Made by a program: the position numbers and the translations under genes. Below the pieces are notes generated by a model, which worked only from the letters and a program-made list of their open reading frames with translations, searched no databases and was not told the origin of the DNA. Below are positions 8,156 through 17,090 of a DNA stretch of 17,090 nt, piece by piece (within the stretch, counting starts at the first letter, position 1; every line of letters begins with the position of its first letter). The stretch is from Conidiobolus incongruus B7586 (Eukaryota; Entomophthoromycota; Entomophthoromycetes; Entomophthorales; Conidiobolaceae): assembly GCA_000697335.1 (NCBI GenBank), contig JNEM01006214.1, positions 1 to 17,090 of the forward strand. Reading direction: 5' to 3'.

Positions 8156-9617
8156 CGTAACTATTTGGAATAGTTATATGAGCTTATATTCAGGTCAATT
8201 CAGAGCTGCTCCAGTCGCTCAGCTCCTATATAATACTATCATTTCCAAAGCTAACTAATCATAGCATTGGATAATTTCGTTTCTCAATCAAGTTCCATAT
8301 TTTTTAAATATATCGATTTTTTAGTGTAATTATGATTTATTTCCAATATATATATATAATTATTTAATAATTTTACCAAATTTAACTTTCAATTCTATTA
8401 GAAATTAATTTAGACAGTATAAGTATTTTTAAAAAGATTTACAATTCAAATTTATATTCAATAATAATTTCTTAATATATAATTTTATATTTATATATTT
8501 GTCAAAGTTAGTGACAATTCTTCAAATATCTAATTTATCATAAATTATCATAAACTAACATTAAATATCATATTAAAACTGAATTATCTGAATGAAATAC
8601 GATTAATTAATTTATTTTTATTAGGTGTTCTTGTTCATTATTAAGCATTGATTGAAATTTATTTCATAGATATATTTTTAATTTTAATTCATTTGAATAG
8701 CTATTTTAATTAATTGATATTATAAAAAAATATATGGCCATCTTATATTTAGTATTATTTACAGACAGTATTATTATCATAATATTTATGATTTAGTATT
8801 TATTGGATTGGCTATCTTCCATTACATTTTATCAGTAAACCCTATGTTATTGAGTTCAAGTTATTGTTTATAAAACTTTGAACCAATTATCAAGAATTAA
8901 AGAGATTATCCAAGTATAAAAGGTCACAATTTTTAAATCTTTTACACACATAGCTCTTTCTGATTTATAATAATAGTTATTAATGTAAATTTCAAGTTTA
9001 ATAAAGCATATTAATAATTATTAATATATAATGTTTAATATCTAATATTATATTTATCAGACTAGCACTATAAGGTATTTTATAATGAAACTATTTTTCT
9101 TTTTATTTTTAATTGATTTTTATAAATATAAATTATAATTTAATAAATAGAGATATAACAATTGCTAAATAAATATATTTTAAATTGAATTAGTATATGT
9201 TGTATTAACTAATTCATTATTATATAAATATAATTTTATAATTTTAATTATTTGAAAAAAAAATTATTATTTAATATTTATTTAATTGTATTTTATAAAA
9301 AATAGTATTTTGATCATGGTGAGATTATTATTCTGATTATTATACTTGAGCTGTTCTATTAGGACAATTAAACACTAAAATATAATATAATTTATAGATA
9401 AAGTATTAGTTGCAGAAAAGTGTCATGGTATTTTATAATAATAATATAAATTTAATATTAAATACAGATACTGGTAAATAATATTAATTCGAAATAAATC
9501 TTTAAATACTATAAAATTTTTATTGCATTGTTAATTATAATCTGGATATTTTATTTAATATACCAAATTAAAAAATTTAAACAAAAAATCACTAATATCC
9601 AATTAAGGTGTAGATAA
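8156..9617. other. long AT-rich spacer with no gene seen
   Basis: The first ~130 bp look like the 3' UTR of the PPxY gene. The remainder is A/T-rich with dense stops. One TATAAAAG at 8915-8922 resembles a promoter, but no open frame follows it. The right end is the 3' flank of the first DGAT2 gene. Confidence 0.5.
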
Positions 9618-10753
9618 TTAAATATTCCTAAAAGGATTTTCGACGAATTCGAGATTAGGAGGTGAAGAGGTAATGCCATTCCAAAACTTAAACTTATATT
9701 CATCATAGAGTTCTCTTAACCCTTGACAATATTTTTCATGTAATTGAATTATATCTTCCTCAGTTGGATTTAAGTTTTTTTCAATTTGAATAGGTTTACC
9801 AACTAATAAATATTAATAAATGTATTAAAAATGGAGTTAATAATATTATTATTACCAACAATGTTAATAGGTACATTTTTGGGGAATAGACCCTTAGTTC
9901 CTGGGTAAATACCTCTGCCAGAAATCATTGGAATAAAAAATCCGATTTGTTTGTATAGTTTGGCCCTCAGTTTGACGTGCCAAGCTTCGAAATCCACTGG
10001 AGATTGGTCATAGACTTCATTCTCTCCAAATGCGTAAATTGGTACAAGATCAGCACTAAAAATTTTATGAAAAACAAATTAAAAATATTTGATAATATTA
10101 AATTACCCTGATTGAAGTGCAATTTTAACAAATCCAAATCGATTTTTAATTATTAATTTTGCAGTGTTTGGTATTGCAAAAACCATTTCAGCACCACCGC
10201 CAATATTGATGGCTACACTTTTACCAGGACCCATTCCCAAAGTCTTCAATATGGATTCCTTACTCACAGTCTGAAATCCGAATAAAAGACACAGTTCCCT
10301 AAGTAATGGAAAATATGTAAAGAACCTATGTCCCTTAATATTGACATCAATCCCTGGGAACATTTCATCCAATCCACAAGCATTAGAATTCAGTCCAATA
10401 GCCATACCCCAAGGTGTTACACCGTGAGGATGATAGCCAAAGATATAGTTCTTTGAAGGATCCAGATCGCTAACTTTATGTAGTTTCATATTGAAATATT
10501 CGGCGCCGATTTTATATATCGAACTATTGCGATATTGATTGGATTTTGGACTACCGTATTTGGACCTAGGATCAAAGTAGATATATATGCAGTAGATTAG
10601 GACTGTATATCTATATCTCGAATAAATAGCTAATAGCATTATGAAAGTGGCAACAGTTGAGCCCAACATAGACCAAATCAACCAAATGTGCCTTAATTGT
10701 AATTTTGAATCTTTAATAGATAATTTAGAATTATTATTTTTGTTTATTTTCAT
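9618..10753 (-). CDS. DGAT2-family acyltransferase, copy 1
   Basis: Three exons (10753-10107, 10055-9856, 9802-9618) with introns of 51 and 53 bp give 343 residues. Members of this family use acyl-CoA to acylate diacylglycerol, monoacylglycerol or fatty alcohol at the ER membrane and lipid droplets. The sequence shows a hydrophobic hairpin at about 22-60 and YIYFDPRS. The active-site HPHG is at 108-111, followed by VTPWGM. Next come GHRFFTYFPLLREL, the GGGAEM block, the NRFGFVKIAL block, and VPIYAFGENEVYD opening exon 2. The family's GRGI..GTKG and P.NIVGKPI segments span the second junction. Length matches MOGAT/DGAT2 (335-388). All motifs are intact. It is the most diverged of the three tandem copies (for example YSRYRY where the others have YWGYW). 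Whether it makes TAG or wax esters cannot be read from sequence. Confidence 0.93.
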
Positions 10754-10787
10754 TCTTTAGATTATCTAATTAATTATGGTTTAATCT

Positions 10788-10790
<3 letters not shown>

Positions 10791-10816
<26 letters not shown>
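10791..10816. repeat. (TA)13 microsatellite
   Basis: Thirteen perfect TA units, 38 bp 5' of the start of DGAT2 copy 1, between the ATG and the TATAAATA element. Length variation here could change the leader or promoter spacing. Confidence 0.9.
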
Positions 10817-10821
<5 letters not shown>

Positions 10822-10835
10822 TGATTTTTGATTTG

Positions 10836-10843
10836 TATTTATA
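10836..10843 (-). promoter_or_regulatory. TATAAATA element of DGAT2 copy 1
   Basis: On the minus strand the element reads TATAAATA, about 83 bp before the ATG at 10753. Similar octamers precede copies 2 and 3. The call rests on that recurrence, since single TATA-like octamers are common in this base composition. Confidence 0.4.
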
Positions 10844-11594
10844 CTTTAATAAATATGGGGTAATTAATATTAGGAAATTATAGGAGATTACCACCCCATT
10901 CAAAGTACTAAACTGTCAATCAATAACACCAAAACTTTTTATTAATAATTTTAATTAATTTGAAATTATATATATATTCAATATATTTTTATACTGATAA
11001 AAATATCAAATCCAAGCAAACAATTTTTAAATAATAATATAATAACTGTATATATTAAAATATTTATCAATATTTTTATAATTTTTTTAATAAAATTCAT
11101 TTAAATTATTTTAATAAATAAATATTATATTTTTATTAATTATGATTCAATTTAAATTATAATAATAATATATTTAAATAAAAAAACTTAAATAATATTA
11201 TAATTGTTATAAATTAGTCAAGTGTTTATTGATAATTACATTTGTTTTTTAAATGATATATGAGTAAGTTGAAAGTGTATTTATTAATACTCGCTTTTCT
11301 ATCATATTTATTATTATGGTTTACTAGATTTAATATTGAAACCTTGTTATTCTTCAAACTCGAAAATTCATTAATATTCCATTTAATTACATTCAAGATC
11401 ATTTTATTAATTAATTATAGACATTTAGCATCTATGATTTTATTTATTATTAAATATTAATATATATCATTGTTTATATTTTCAGATATTATTGGTTAAT
11501 GTCTTATGAAAATTAATCAATTTTATAGTACAAATTTAAAAACTGATTTTCAGATTATAATTGAGAAGCCTCAATTCTATTAAATTTTTAATTT
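10844..11594. other. AT-rich spacer between DGAT2 copies 1 and 2
   Basis: Mostly A/T. A 66-codon hydrophobic plus-strand frame at 11260-11460 is the only open stretch. It matches nothing I know and has no downstream continuation. No DGAT2 remnant is visible here. Confidence 0.45.
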
Positions 11595-12725
11595 TTAAAT
11601 GCTTTTTAATGGATTTTCCACCAGTTCAAGATTTGGAGGAGGAGTACCATAGTACCAAAACTTTGATTTATATTCATTAAATAAAGATTTGAGAGCTTCA
11701 CAATATTGTTCATGTAATTCTATTACTTCTTCATCTGTGGGATTAGAGTTTCTCTTAACTCGAATAGGTTTACCAACTACATTTTATATTAGTTTAATGT
11801 ATCAATAGTGAGCAATATAACTTAATTACCAACTATATTAATAGGAACATTTTTAGGGAATATACCCTGAGTTCCTGGTAAAATACCTCGACCACTGATG
11901 AAAGGTATAAAAAATCCTGACATTTGATAAAATTTGGCTCTTAATTTAGCATGCCAATCATTCAAATTGACTGGATCTTGGTCAAATGCATCATTCTCAC
12001 CAAATGAGTACACAGGCACAAGGTCAGCACTATTTAAAATATATTAATATATTCTCATTACAAATTAATATGGTCGATTACCCAGCCATTAATGCTATTT
12101 TAACAAATCCAAAGCGATTTTTAACGATTAATTTAGCAGTGCCCGGGACTGCAAAAACCATCTCTGCGCCACCTCCAATGTTGATGGCAACACTTTTTCC
12201 AGGTCCCTGACCAAGAGTTCTGAAAATTGACTTCTTGTTCACAGTTTGAGCTCCCATTAAAAAGCACAATTCTCTAACCAGTGGGAAACGAGAGTAGAAG
12301 TAATGCCCTTTAATATTTAGATCAATTCCAGGAAACAAATCATCAAATCCACATGCGTTAGAGTTAATACCCACTTGCATGCCCCAAGGTGTTGCACCAT
12401 GAGGATGATAGCAAAATATATAGTTCCTACTCGGATCCAAATCACAGGTTTTATGTAATTTCATATCAAAGTATTCTGCAATAGTTTTAAAAACTATACT
12501 GTTTCTATATTGGTTTGACGTTGGACTACCATACATCGATTTAGGATCAAAGTATATATAGATAAAGTATAACAGTACAAAGTGCCAGTACCCCCAATAA
12601 ACTAATGAAGCAAGAATAGCAGCACCCAAAACAGGAACCACAATTGAAATAATCAAAAAAATATGTTTAAAATGTAAAGTTGAATCTTTCAAAGGGACTG
12701 CTAAGTTATTATTTGTAATTTTCAT
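11595..12725 (-). CDS. DGAT2-family acyltransferase, copy 2
   Basis: Three exons (12725-12082, 12029-11830, 11776-11595) with introns of 52 and 53 bp give 341 residues. The layout matches copy 1: a hydrophobic hairpin at about 20-58, YIYFDPKS, catalytic HPHG at 107-110, the GGGAEMVFA and NRFGFVKIAL motifs, then ADLVPVYSFGEND at the start of exon 2, GRGILPGTQG, and VGKPIRVKRNSNPTDEE across the last junction. There is no broken motif, so it should be an active ER acyl-CoA acyltransferase. It is closer to copy 3 than to copy 1, both in protein (WGYW, GYRN/QYR and the KPIxVKRNSNPTDEE tail) and in intron sequence. Substrate preference within the DGAT2/MOGAT/wax-synthase family is unknown. Confidence 0.93.
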
Positions 12726-12785
12726 TATATTTTTTTATAAAACTTTTTAATTTAAAAAAATAATATAATAAAATATTTAATGATG

Positions 12786-12793
12786 TATTTATA
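12786..12793 (-). promoter_or_regulatory. TATAAATA element of DGAT2 copy 2
   Basis: The minus-strand TATAAATA ends about 61 bp before the ATG at 12725, nearly the same position as in copy 3. Support is the recurrence among paralogues. Confidence 0.4.
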
Positions 12794-13949
12794 ATAAAAT
12801 TTCAATCAGAATTTGAATCAATTGTGTAACTTTAATTAATAATATGATTTGTTAAGTTAATTTAATTTATTATAATAAGGGAAAACTTATTGTTGATCAA
12901 TTTTTATTTTATCTGATATTTTGTCAAGTATAAACTTACTCAATTAAGTATAAATTAATTTTTTAATTAATAATATATTAAGTGGTTAATTTAATACTTT
13001 TTTTTATTTCATAATTATTTAATTGATAAAATGAAATTTTATAAATTTTAAATTAAATTAAATTTTTAATATAAAAGTATAATTAAATATTCTAAAATAA
13101 TATTCAATTTAAATAAATTAATATTCGCTTAAAATATGGACTAGTGTAATATTAATATTTATAATTAAAATAATTATATAGTTTACATTTATTGAATAAT
13201 TTTTTAGGTATCTAAAAATATCCATTATTATTCTCGCTGAATTCAACAAGTTTTTATCATTGATATTTTTATTATACACTAGTTTTAATTGTTATTATAA
13301 TTATAAAACCTATAATTTTTGCAAATAATTAATCTTAATTAAATTTTTTAAAATATAAATTATTATTTAATTTTTATACTTGTTAAAAATTATTTTAATA
13401 ATGGTAAAGTAAATATATTCATTTATATATTAATTCAATTATAATTTTTATAACATAAATAAAATATTAATCAAGTTACTTTAAATATTAAATTGAAATT
13501 ATAAAAAAGGGGGGTTTAAATTTAATCAAATATTAATATTGGATCCATTCAAAATTCAAAGAATCTGAGAAGGGTTATTGATATTATACACCCATATTGA
13601 TCCATTATTATAAGTGGAAATCAATTGAAATAAAAATATAAATATAATTTTAAAAATACTGATGCTTTGTATTATTTTGATAACCACAATATATACATGA
13701 AAATTTATGACATATTTTTTAAACATCATAATCATTAAAATATTAAGAGTGGCTAATAGTTTTTACAAATAATTTTTTCATTTTATAATATATAATATAT
13801 AGTAATTATTAGTTTTTTTAATGAATAATATACTTTCTTTACTAGATAATTAATTTATGATAAATTTAATTAAAATTTTTCAAAAATTTTTAATATTAAT
13901 TAATATAATTTTTTTTAAATTAAATAATTTGAAATAATATTAATATATT
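12794..13949. other. AT-rich spacer with no gene seen
   Basis: This is the left half of the 2.4 kb gap between DGAT2 copies 2 and 3. Stops are dense on both strands. A G-run (aaaagggggg-like) at about 13507-13514 and a slightly richer patch at 13540-13620 show no coding pattern. Confidence 0.5.
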
Positions 13950-14640
13950 GAACTTAGGTATATATTCTTTGGACCAATGCACATTTAGATAAAATATTTT
14001 AATACTAGGTACTAATATCACTCAATAATTAGTAAATGTATTAATACCAATCTCTGCAATGGGTATAGTGAGGTTAGTAGTAAATAAATGTTGATTAATT
14101 GCAACTTGGAATCCTTCAACAAGACATTTCAATTATCACATTTTACGACTAGTATAATAATTGGTTTTTAATCTAGCCAGGTTTGAATAAAATTTTCTGA
14201 ACATTATTTATATTCTAATAAATTAGATTTAATGAAAAACTACTTGAATTCATTAATTTGAGATATTGTGGCTCTACCAATTGCTAGTAGGACGCTATTA
14301 ATATGGAAGGAAGCGGTTTCCTCGTGGATTATTTTTATAGTTTGAATTAAAGTGCTTTATTAGGGCTTGCTAAGGGTTTAGTAGACTTTACAAAAGACCA
14401 GATGTGATGATGAAAATGTATTCCAACAATGGTTCTTTTATAGACCATTCATTGTCGTGGGTAATGTAAAGTGTATTAGGTCTTCAGAAAAGTGAGACCT
14501 TAAAGTGGTGTGACGGGTATTCCGGGGTTATATCTTCATAAAGCAATAGATAATGAGAAGTTAGTTGGGTGAGTTATCATCTAGGTGACCAGAATATATT
14601 TTACTTGGCCAATTAGCTGCAAATAAATAGATTATAGTAT
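13950..14640 (-). pseudogene. probable decayed coding region, family not recognised
   Basis: Base composition rises clearly above the flanking spacers, as it does in the genes and in the AONS-like relic at the left. On the minus strand, protein-like stretches appear between breaks, for example LLLYEDITPEYPSHHFKVSLF and ITHDNEWSIKEPLLEYIF (about 14550-14405), and further on LVEGFQVAINQHLF (about 14120-14080). I cannot match these to a family, and they are not DGAT2-like. It may equally be a non-coding transcript or an old insertion. No intact reading frame remains. Confidence 0.35.
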
Positions 14641-15103
14641 ATGAATATAATTATTTTTTTTCTAAATTAATTTAATATTAAAGGAGAAATAATTATACAA
14701 AAAATATATATGATTCATATGTATATTTTTGAAATTAAAAAGTTTACAATTTAAAATAAATTTTATAAAAATTTATCAATAATTTAAATATAAATTACTA
14801 ATTATTATATTGTAATATTGAATTTGGTGAGTATATTAAAATCCATATTTTTTAATATATTATATAAAATTAAATTATATATTTATATTCTATTATATTT
14901 TTTTCATTTATGTTAAATTTCTGATAAAAATTCTTAGAAATTAATGGCAAAAAAAGTTAAATATTCTCAATAAAAATGTATTTTAATAAGAACTTGAAAT
15001 TAATAATAAAATGCTGATAAAATTTTGGATATAAGATATTAGCGTAAGATATTTAAGAATTTAATTAAAAGTAATTAATTTAATTATTTTTATAATTTAA
15101 TGG
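14641..15103. other. AT-rich 3' flank of DGAT2 copy 3 with no gene seen
   Basis: Nearly pure A/T with no open frame or structured element that I can support. Confidence 0.5.
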
Positions 15104-16237
15104 TTATATGTATTTTAATGGATTTTCAACAAGTTCAAGTGAAGGAGGTGATGTAGTTTTATCATACCAAAATTGGGATTTGTATTGATCATATAGAGAT
15201 TTAAGTGATTCACAATATTGTTCATGTAATTCCATTACTTCTTCATCGGTAGGATTAGAGTTTCTCTTGACTGGAATCGGTTTACCAACTAAATTTGATA
15301 TCAATTTAATATATCAATAATGAGCAATATAACTTAATTACCAACTACATTGATAGGTACGTTTTTGGGGAACATACCTTTTGTTCCTGGTAAAATACCT
15401 CGACCTGTAAAATTAGGGATGAAGAATCCAAATTTTTTATATATCCAAACCCTGAGTTTAAAATGCCATTTGTTGAAATCTACGGGAGTCTGGTCATATG
15501 CTTCAGTTTCTCCAAATCCAAAGACAGGTACAAGATCAGATCTATAAAAATTCCATCAATATCAATTATATAGGACATAAAATAAAGAATTACCCAGTTA
15601 TTACAGCAATTTTAATGAATCCAAAGCGATTTTTAACAATCAATTTGGCTGTTCCCGAGACTGCATAAATCATTTCTGCACCACCTCCGATATTAATAGC
15701 AACACCCTTTCCAGGCCCTTGACGAAGAGTTCTCAAAATTGATTCTTTATTAACAGATTGAGCCCCAAACATTAAGAACAGCTCCCTTAAAAGAGGATAG
15801 CATATACTCAACCTATGTCCTTTAATATTTAGATCAATACCTGGGAACATGTCATCGAATCCACAGACATTAGAATTCAATGCAGCGAACATTCCCCAAG
15901 GGACAATGCCGTGAGGATGATAGCAAAATATATAGTTCTTTCTGGAATCTAAATCAGCTGTCTTATGTAATTTCATATCAAAATACTCGGCAATAATTTT
16001 AAATATTTTATGATCCCTGTATTGATTGGACGTTGTACTACCAGACTTGGATCTAGGATCAAAATAAATATATATCAAATAGGCTAACAAAATATACCAA
16101 TATCCCCAATAAATAAGTGAAATCATAATCAAATCAGCTATTATTGGGACAACTATGAAAAAAATTAACCAAATATGCTGAAATTGTAAATTTGAATCTT
16201 TAATAGATCGTTTCAAATTATTATTATTCATTGACAT
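15104..16237 (-). CDS. DGAT2-family acyltransferase, copy 3
   Basis: Three exons (16237-15594, 15541-15342, 15288-15104) with introns of 52 and 53 bp give 342 residues. Features in order: a hydrophobic hairpin at about 22-58, YIYFDPRS, HPHG at 107-110 followed by IVPWGM, GHRLSICYPLLREL, GGGAEMIYA, NRFGFIKIA, SDLVPVFGFGETEAYD, GRGILPGTKG, VGKPIPVKRNSNPTDEE and the shared ending LELVENPLKYI. Conserved catalytic motifs are intact. The exon-2 start has Ser and Phe-Gly where the other copies have Ala and Tyr-Ser/Ala, a region that tends to vary with substrate in the family. It is the sister of copy 2. The larger gap between them contains the decayed patch at 13950-14640. Confidence 0.93.
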
Positions 16238-16293
16238 ATTAAAAAAATTTTTTATAATTTAATTTTATTCAAATTATTTCATACTTTAAAAGC

Positions 16294-16301
16294 TATTTAT
16301 A
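16294..16301 (-). promoter_or_regulatory. TATAAATA element of DGAT2 copy 3
   Basis: The minus strand reads AGTATAAATAGC, ending about 57 bp before the ATG at 16237. Its context (AAGTATAAATA) is also found before copy 1, which supports common descent of the promoter. Confidence 0.45.
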
Positions 16302-16839
16302 CTTAATTTATTAATTAATTTAATACAATTTAAAATAAATTTTGATTTATGTAACTAAATAAAGCCTTTAAAATTAATTATACCTTTTATTATTTTATAT
16401 AATTTTCTGTAATTCATATTAAGTTTGAAAGTTTAAGTAGAATATAGCGAATATATTGATTAATACAGATGCTTAATCAATTATTTAATTAATTCATTTT
16501 TGAAATTAATCTATCTAAAAATAATAACTTTAGATTGAAGTGAATTCAGTTTAATCAAAGTTTCACAATATAATTTTTCAACTATCGAGAAAAAGCAGAT
16601 TACAATAAATTAAATTTTTTATACAACACATACATACATACATATATATATAATTTCCTTTATACTTTATATAACCAATTTACAAATTAAAATATTAAAT
16701 TATTTATTTATTTTATTAAATATTTATTATATTATTTGCATAAATTATTAAATTTTATTAATTAATTAAAAACTATTAAATAATAAATTATATGGAAAAA
16801 TAATTAAATTTAAATTGATTAGTAATAAATTTATTTAAT
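16302..16839. other. AT-rich spacer with a short TACA/TA microsatellite
   Basis: This is the upstream flank of DGAT2 copy 3 as far as the inverted-repeat arm. A TACA/TA simple repeat lies at about 16628-16652. There is no open frame and no relic like the one found inside the left arm. Confidence 0.5.
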
Positions 16840-17090
16840 TATTAATGCAGAAATTAAGTAATGGCACAATTTTGAAATTAAAATTAAACAAATAAATTAA
16901 TAAATAATATATAAAAATTAATAAATAATATAAAATTAATAGCTTGTTATATTATTAATAACTCTTTTTTATATTTTTAGTAAGCTTTTAATATTTAAAA
17001 ATAATTCTTTTTATTAAAGATTAAAATTTGATATTTTATAAATTAATTTAATTTGTTTACAGGAATTTTTTTTCTTGTAAGCTGTTTTTT
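16840..17090 (-). repeat. right arm of the 251-bp inverted repeat
   Basis: This is the reverse complement of 419-669, with 245 of 251 positions matching by eye and the outermost 210 identical. The window ends exactly at the outer edge of the match (six T), so I cannot tell whether similarity continues. Confidence 0.9.

Noticed and set aside
11260-11460. Plus-strand frame of 66 residues resembling a membrane or signal segment
   Set aside because: It begins with ATG and is slightly richer in G+C than its flanks, but it has no motif, no usable continuation and a composition expected from AT-rich DNA. It is kept only as a weak possibility.
11986-12210. Plus-strand frame across DGAT2 copy 2
   Set aside because: It is the antisense of exons 1 and 2 and the intron of the acyltransferase gene.
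12786-15103. A fourth, decayed DGAT2 copy in the gap between copies 2 and 3
   Set aside because: Fragments translated from the G+C-raised patch show none of the DGAT2 motifs (HPHG, GGGAE, NRFGF).
15350-15547. Plus-strand frame of 65 residues
   Set aside because: It is the antisense of exon 2 of DGAT2 copy 3.
419-17090. The inverted repeats as terminal repeats of a Polinton or other large virus-like element
   Set aside because: No polymerase, integrase, capsid, ATPase or protease gene is visible inside. The interior holds host genes (neurochondrin, MED4, tRNA-Leu, DGAT2).

Overview
The window is very AT-rich nuclear DNA from a eukaryote. The long spacers are close to pure A/T, while the genes are somewhat richer in G+C. 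Introns are tiny: all eleven that I could place are 48-55 bp with GT..AG ends. Gene content is typical of opisthokonts: a Mediator subunit, neurochondrin and DGAT2-type acyltransferases. My best inference is an AT-rich early-diverging fungus, for example a Conidiobolus-like member of the Entomophthoromycotina. No ribosomal marker is present, so that placement is only moderately secure.

Layout from left to right. After an A/T-only lead comes one arm of a near-perfect inverted repeat (419-669). Its partner is the last 251 bases of the window (16840-17090). Just inside the left arm, on the minus strand, is a decayed copy of an 8-amino-7-oxononanoate-synthase-like PLP enzyme (769-1650). Next is an eight-exon neurochondrin gene (1920-4001, minus). 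A 1.1 kb divergent spacer carries a TATA box and a cluster of TGATCA palindromes, and it leads into a compact, GC-rich, apparently well-expressed secreted protein gene with a beta/gamma-crystallin-like motif (5115-5402, plus). A small cysteine-rich single-span membrane protein (5705-5941, plus) converges tail to tail with MED4 (5965-6780, minus). A tRNA-Leu(AAG) gene with its Pol III terminator (6886-6980, minus) sits just upstream of MED4. A two-exon PPxY-bearing membrane protein gene (7784-8155, plus) follows, then a 1.5 kb desert.

The right half is an array of three tandem DGAT2-family genes, all on the minus strand (9618-10753, 11595-12725, 15104-16237). Each has three exons with identical intron positions and a TATAAATA element 5' of its start. 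All three look intact. The third is separated from the second by about 2.4 kb that includes a patch of decayed, unidentified, formerly coding-like sequence (about 13950-14640).

The genes do not form one pathway. The coherent theme is a locally amplified set of ER acyltransferases for neutral-lipid (triacylglycerol or wax ester) synthesis, next to ordinary housekeeping genes. I did not find a defence, mobile or other new multi-gene system. The features most worth following up are the 16.4 kb-spaced inverted repeat, the DGAT2 array, the two orphan membrane proteins and the promoter of the secreted protein.
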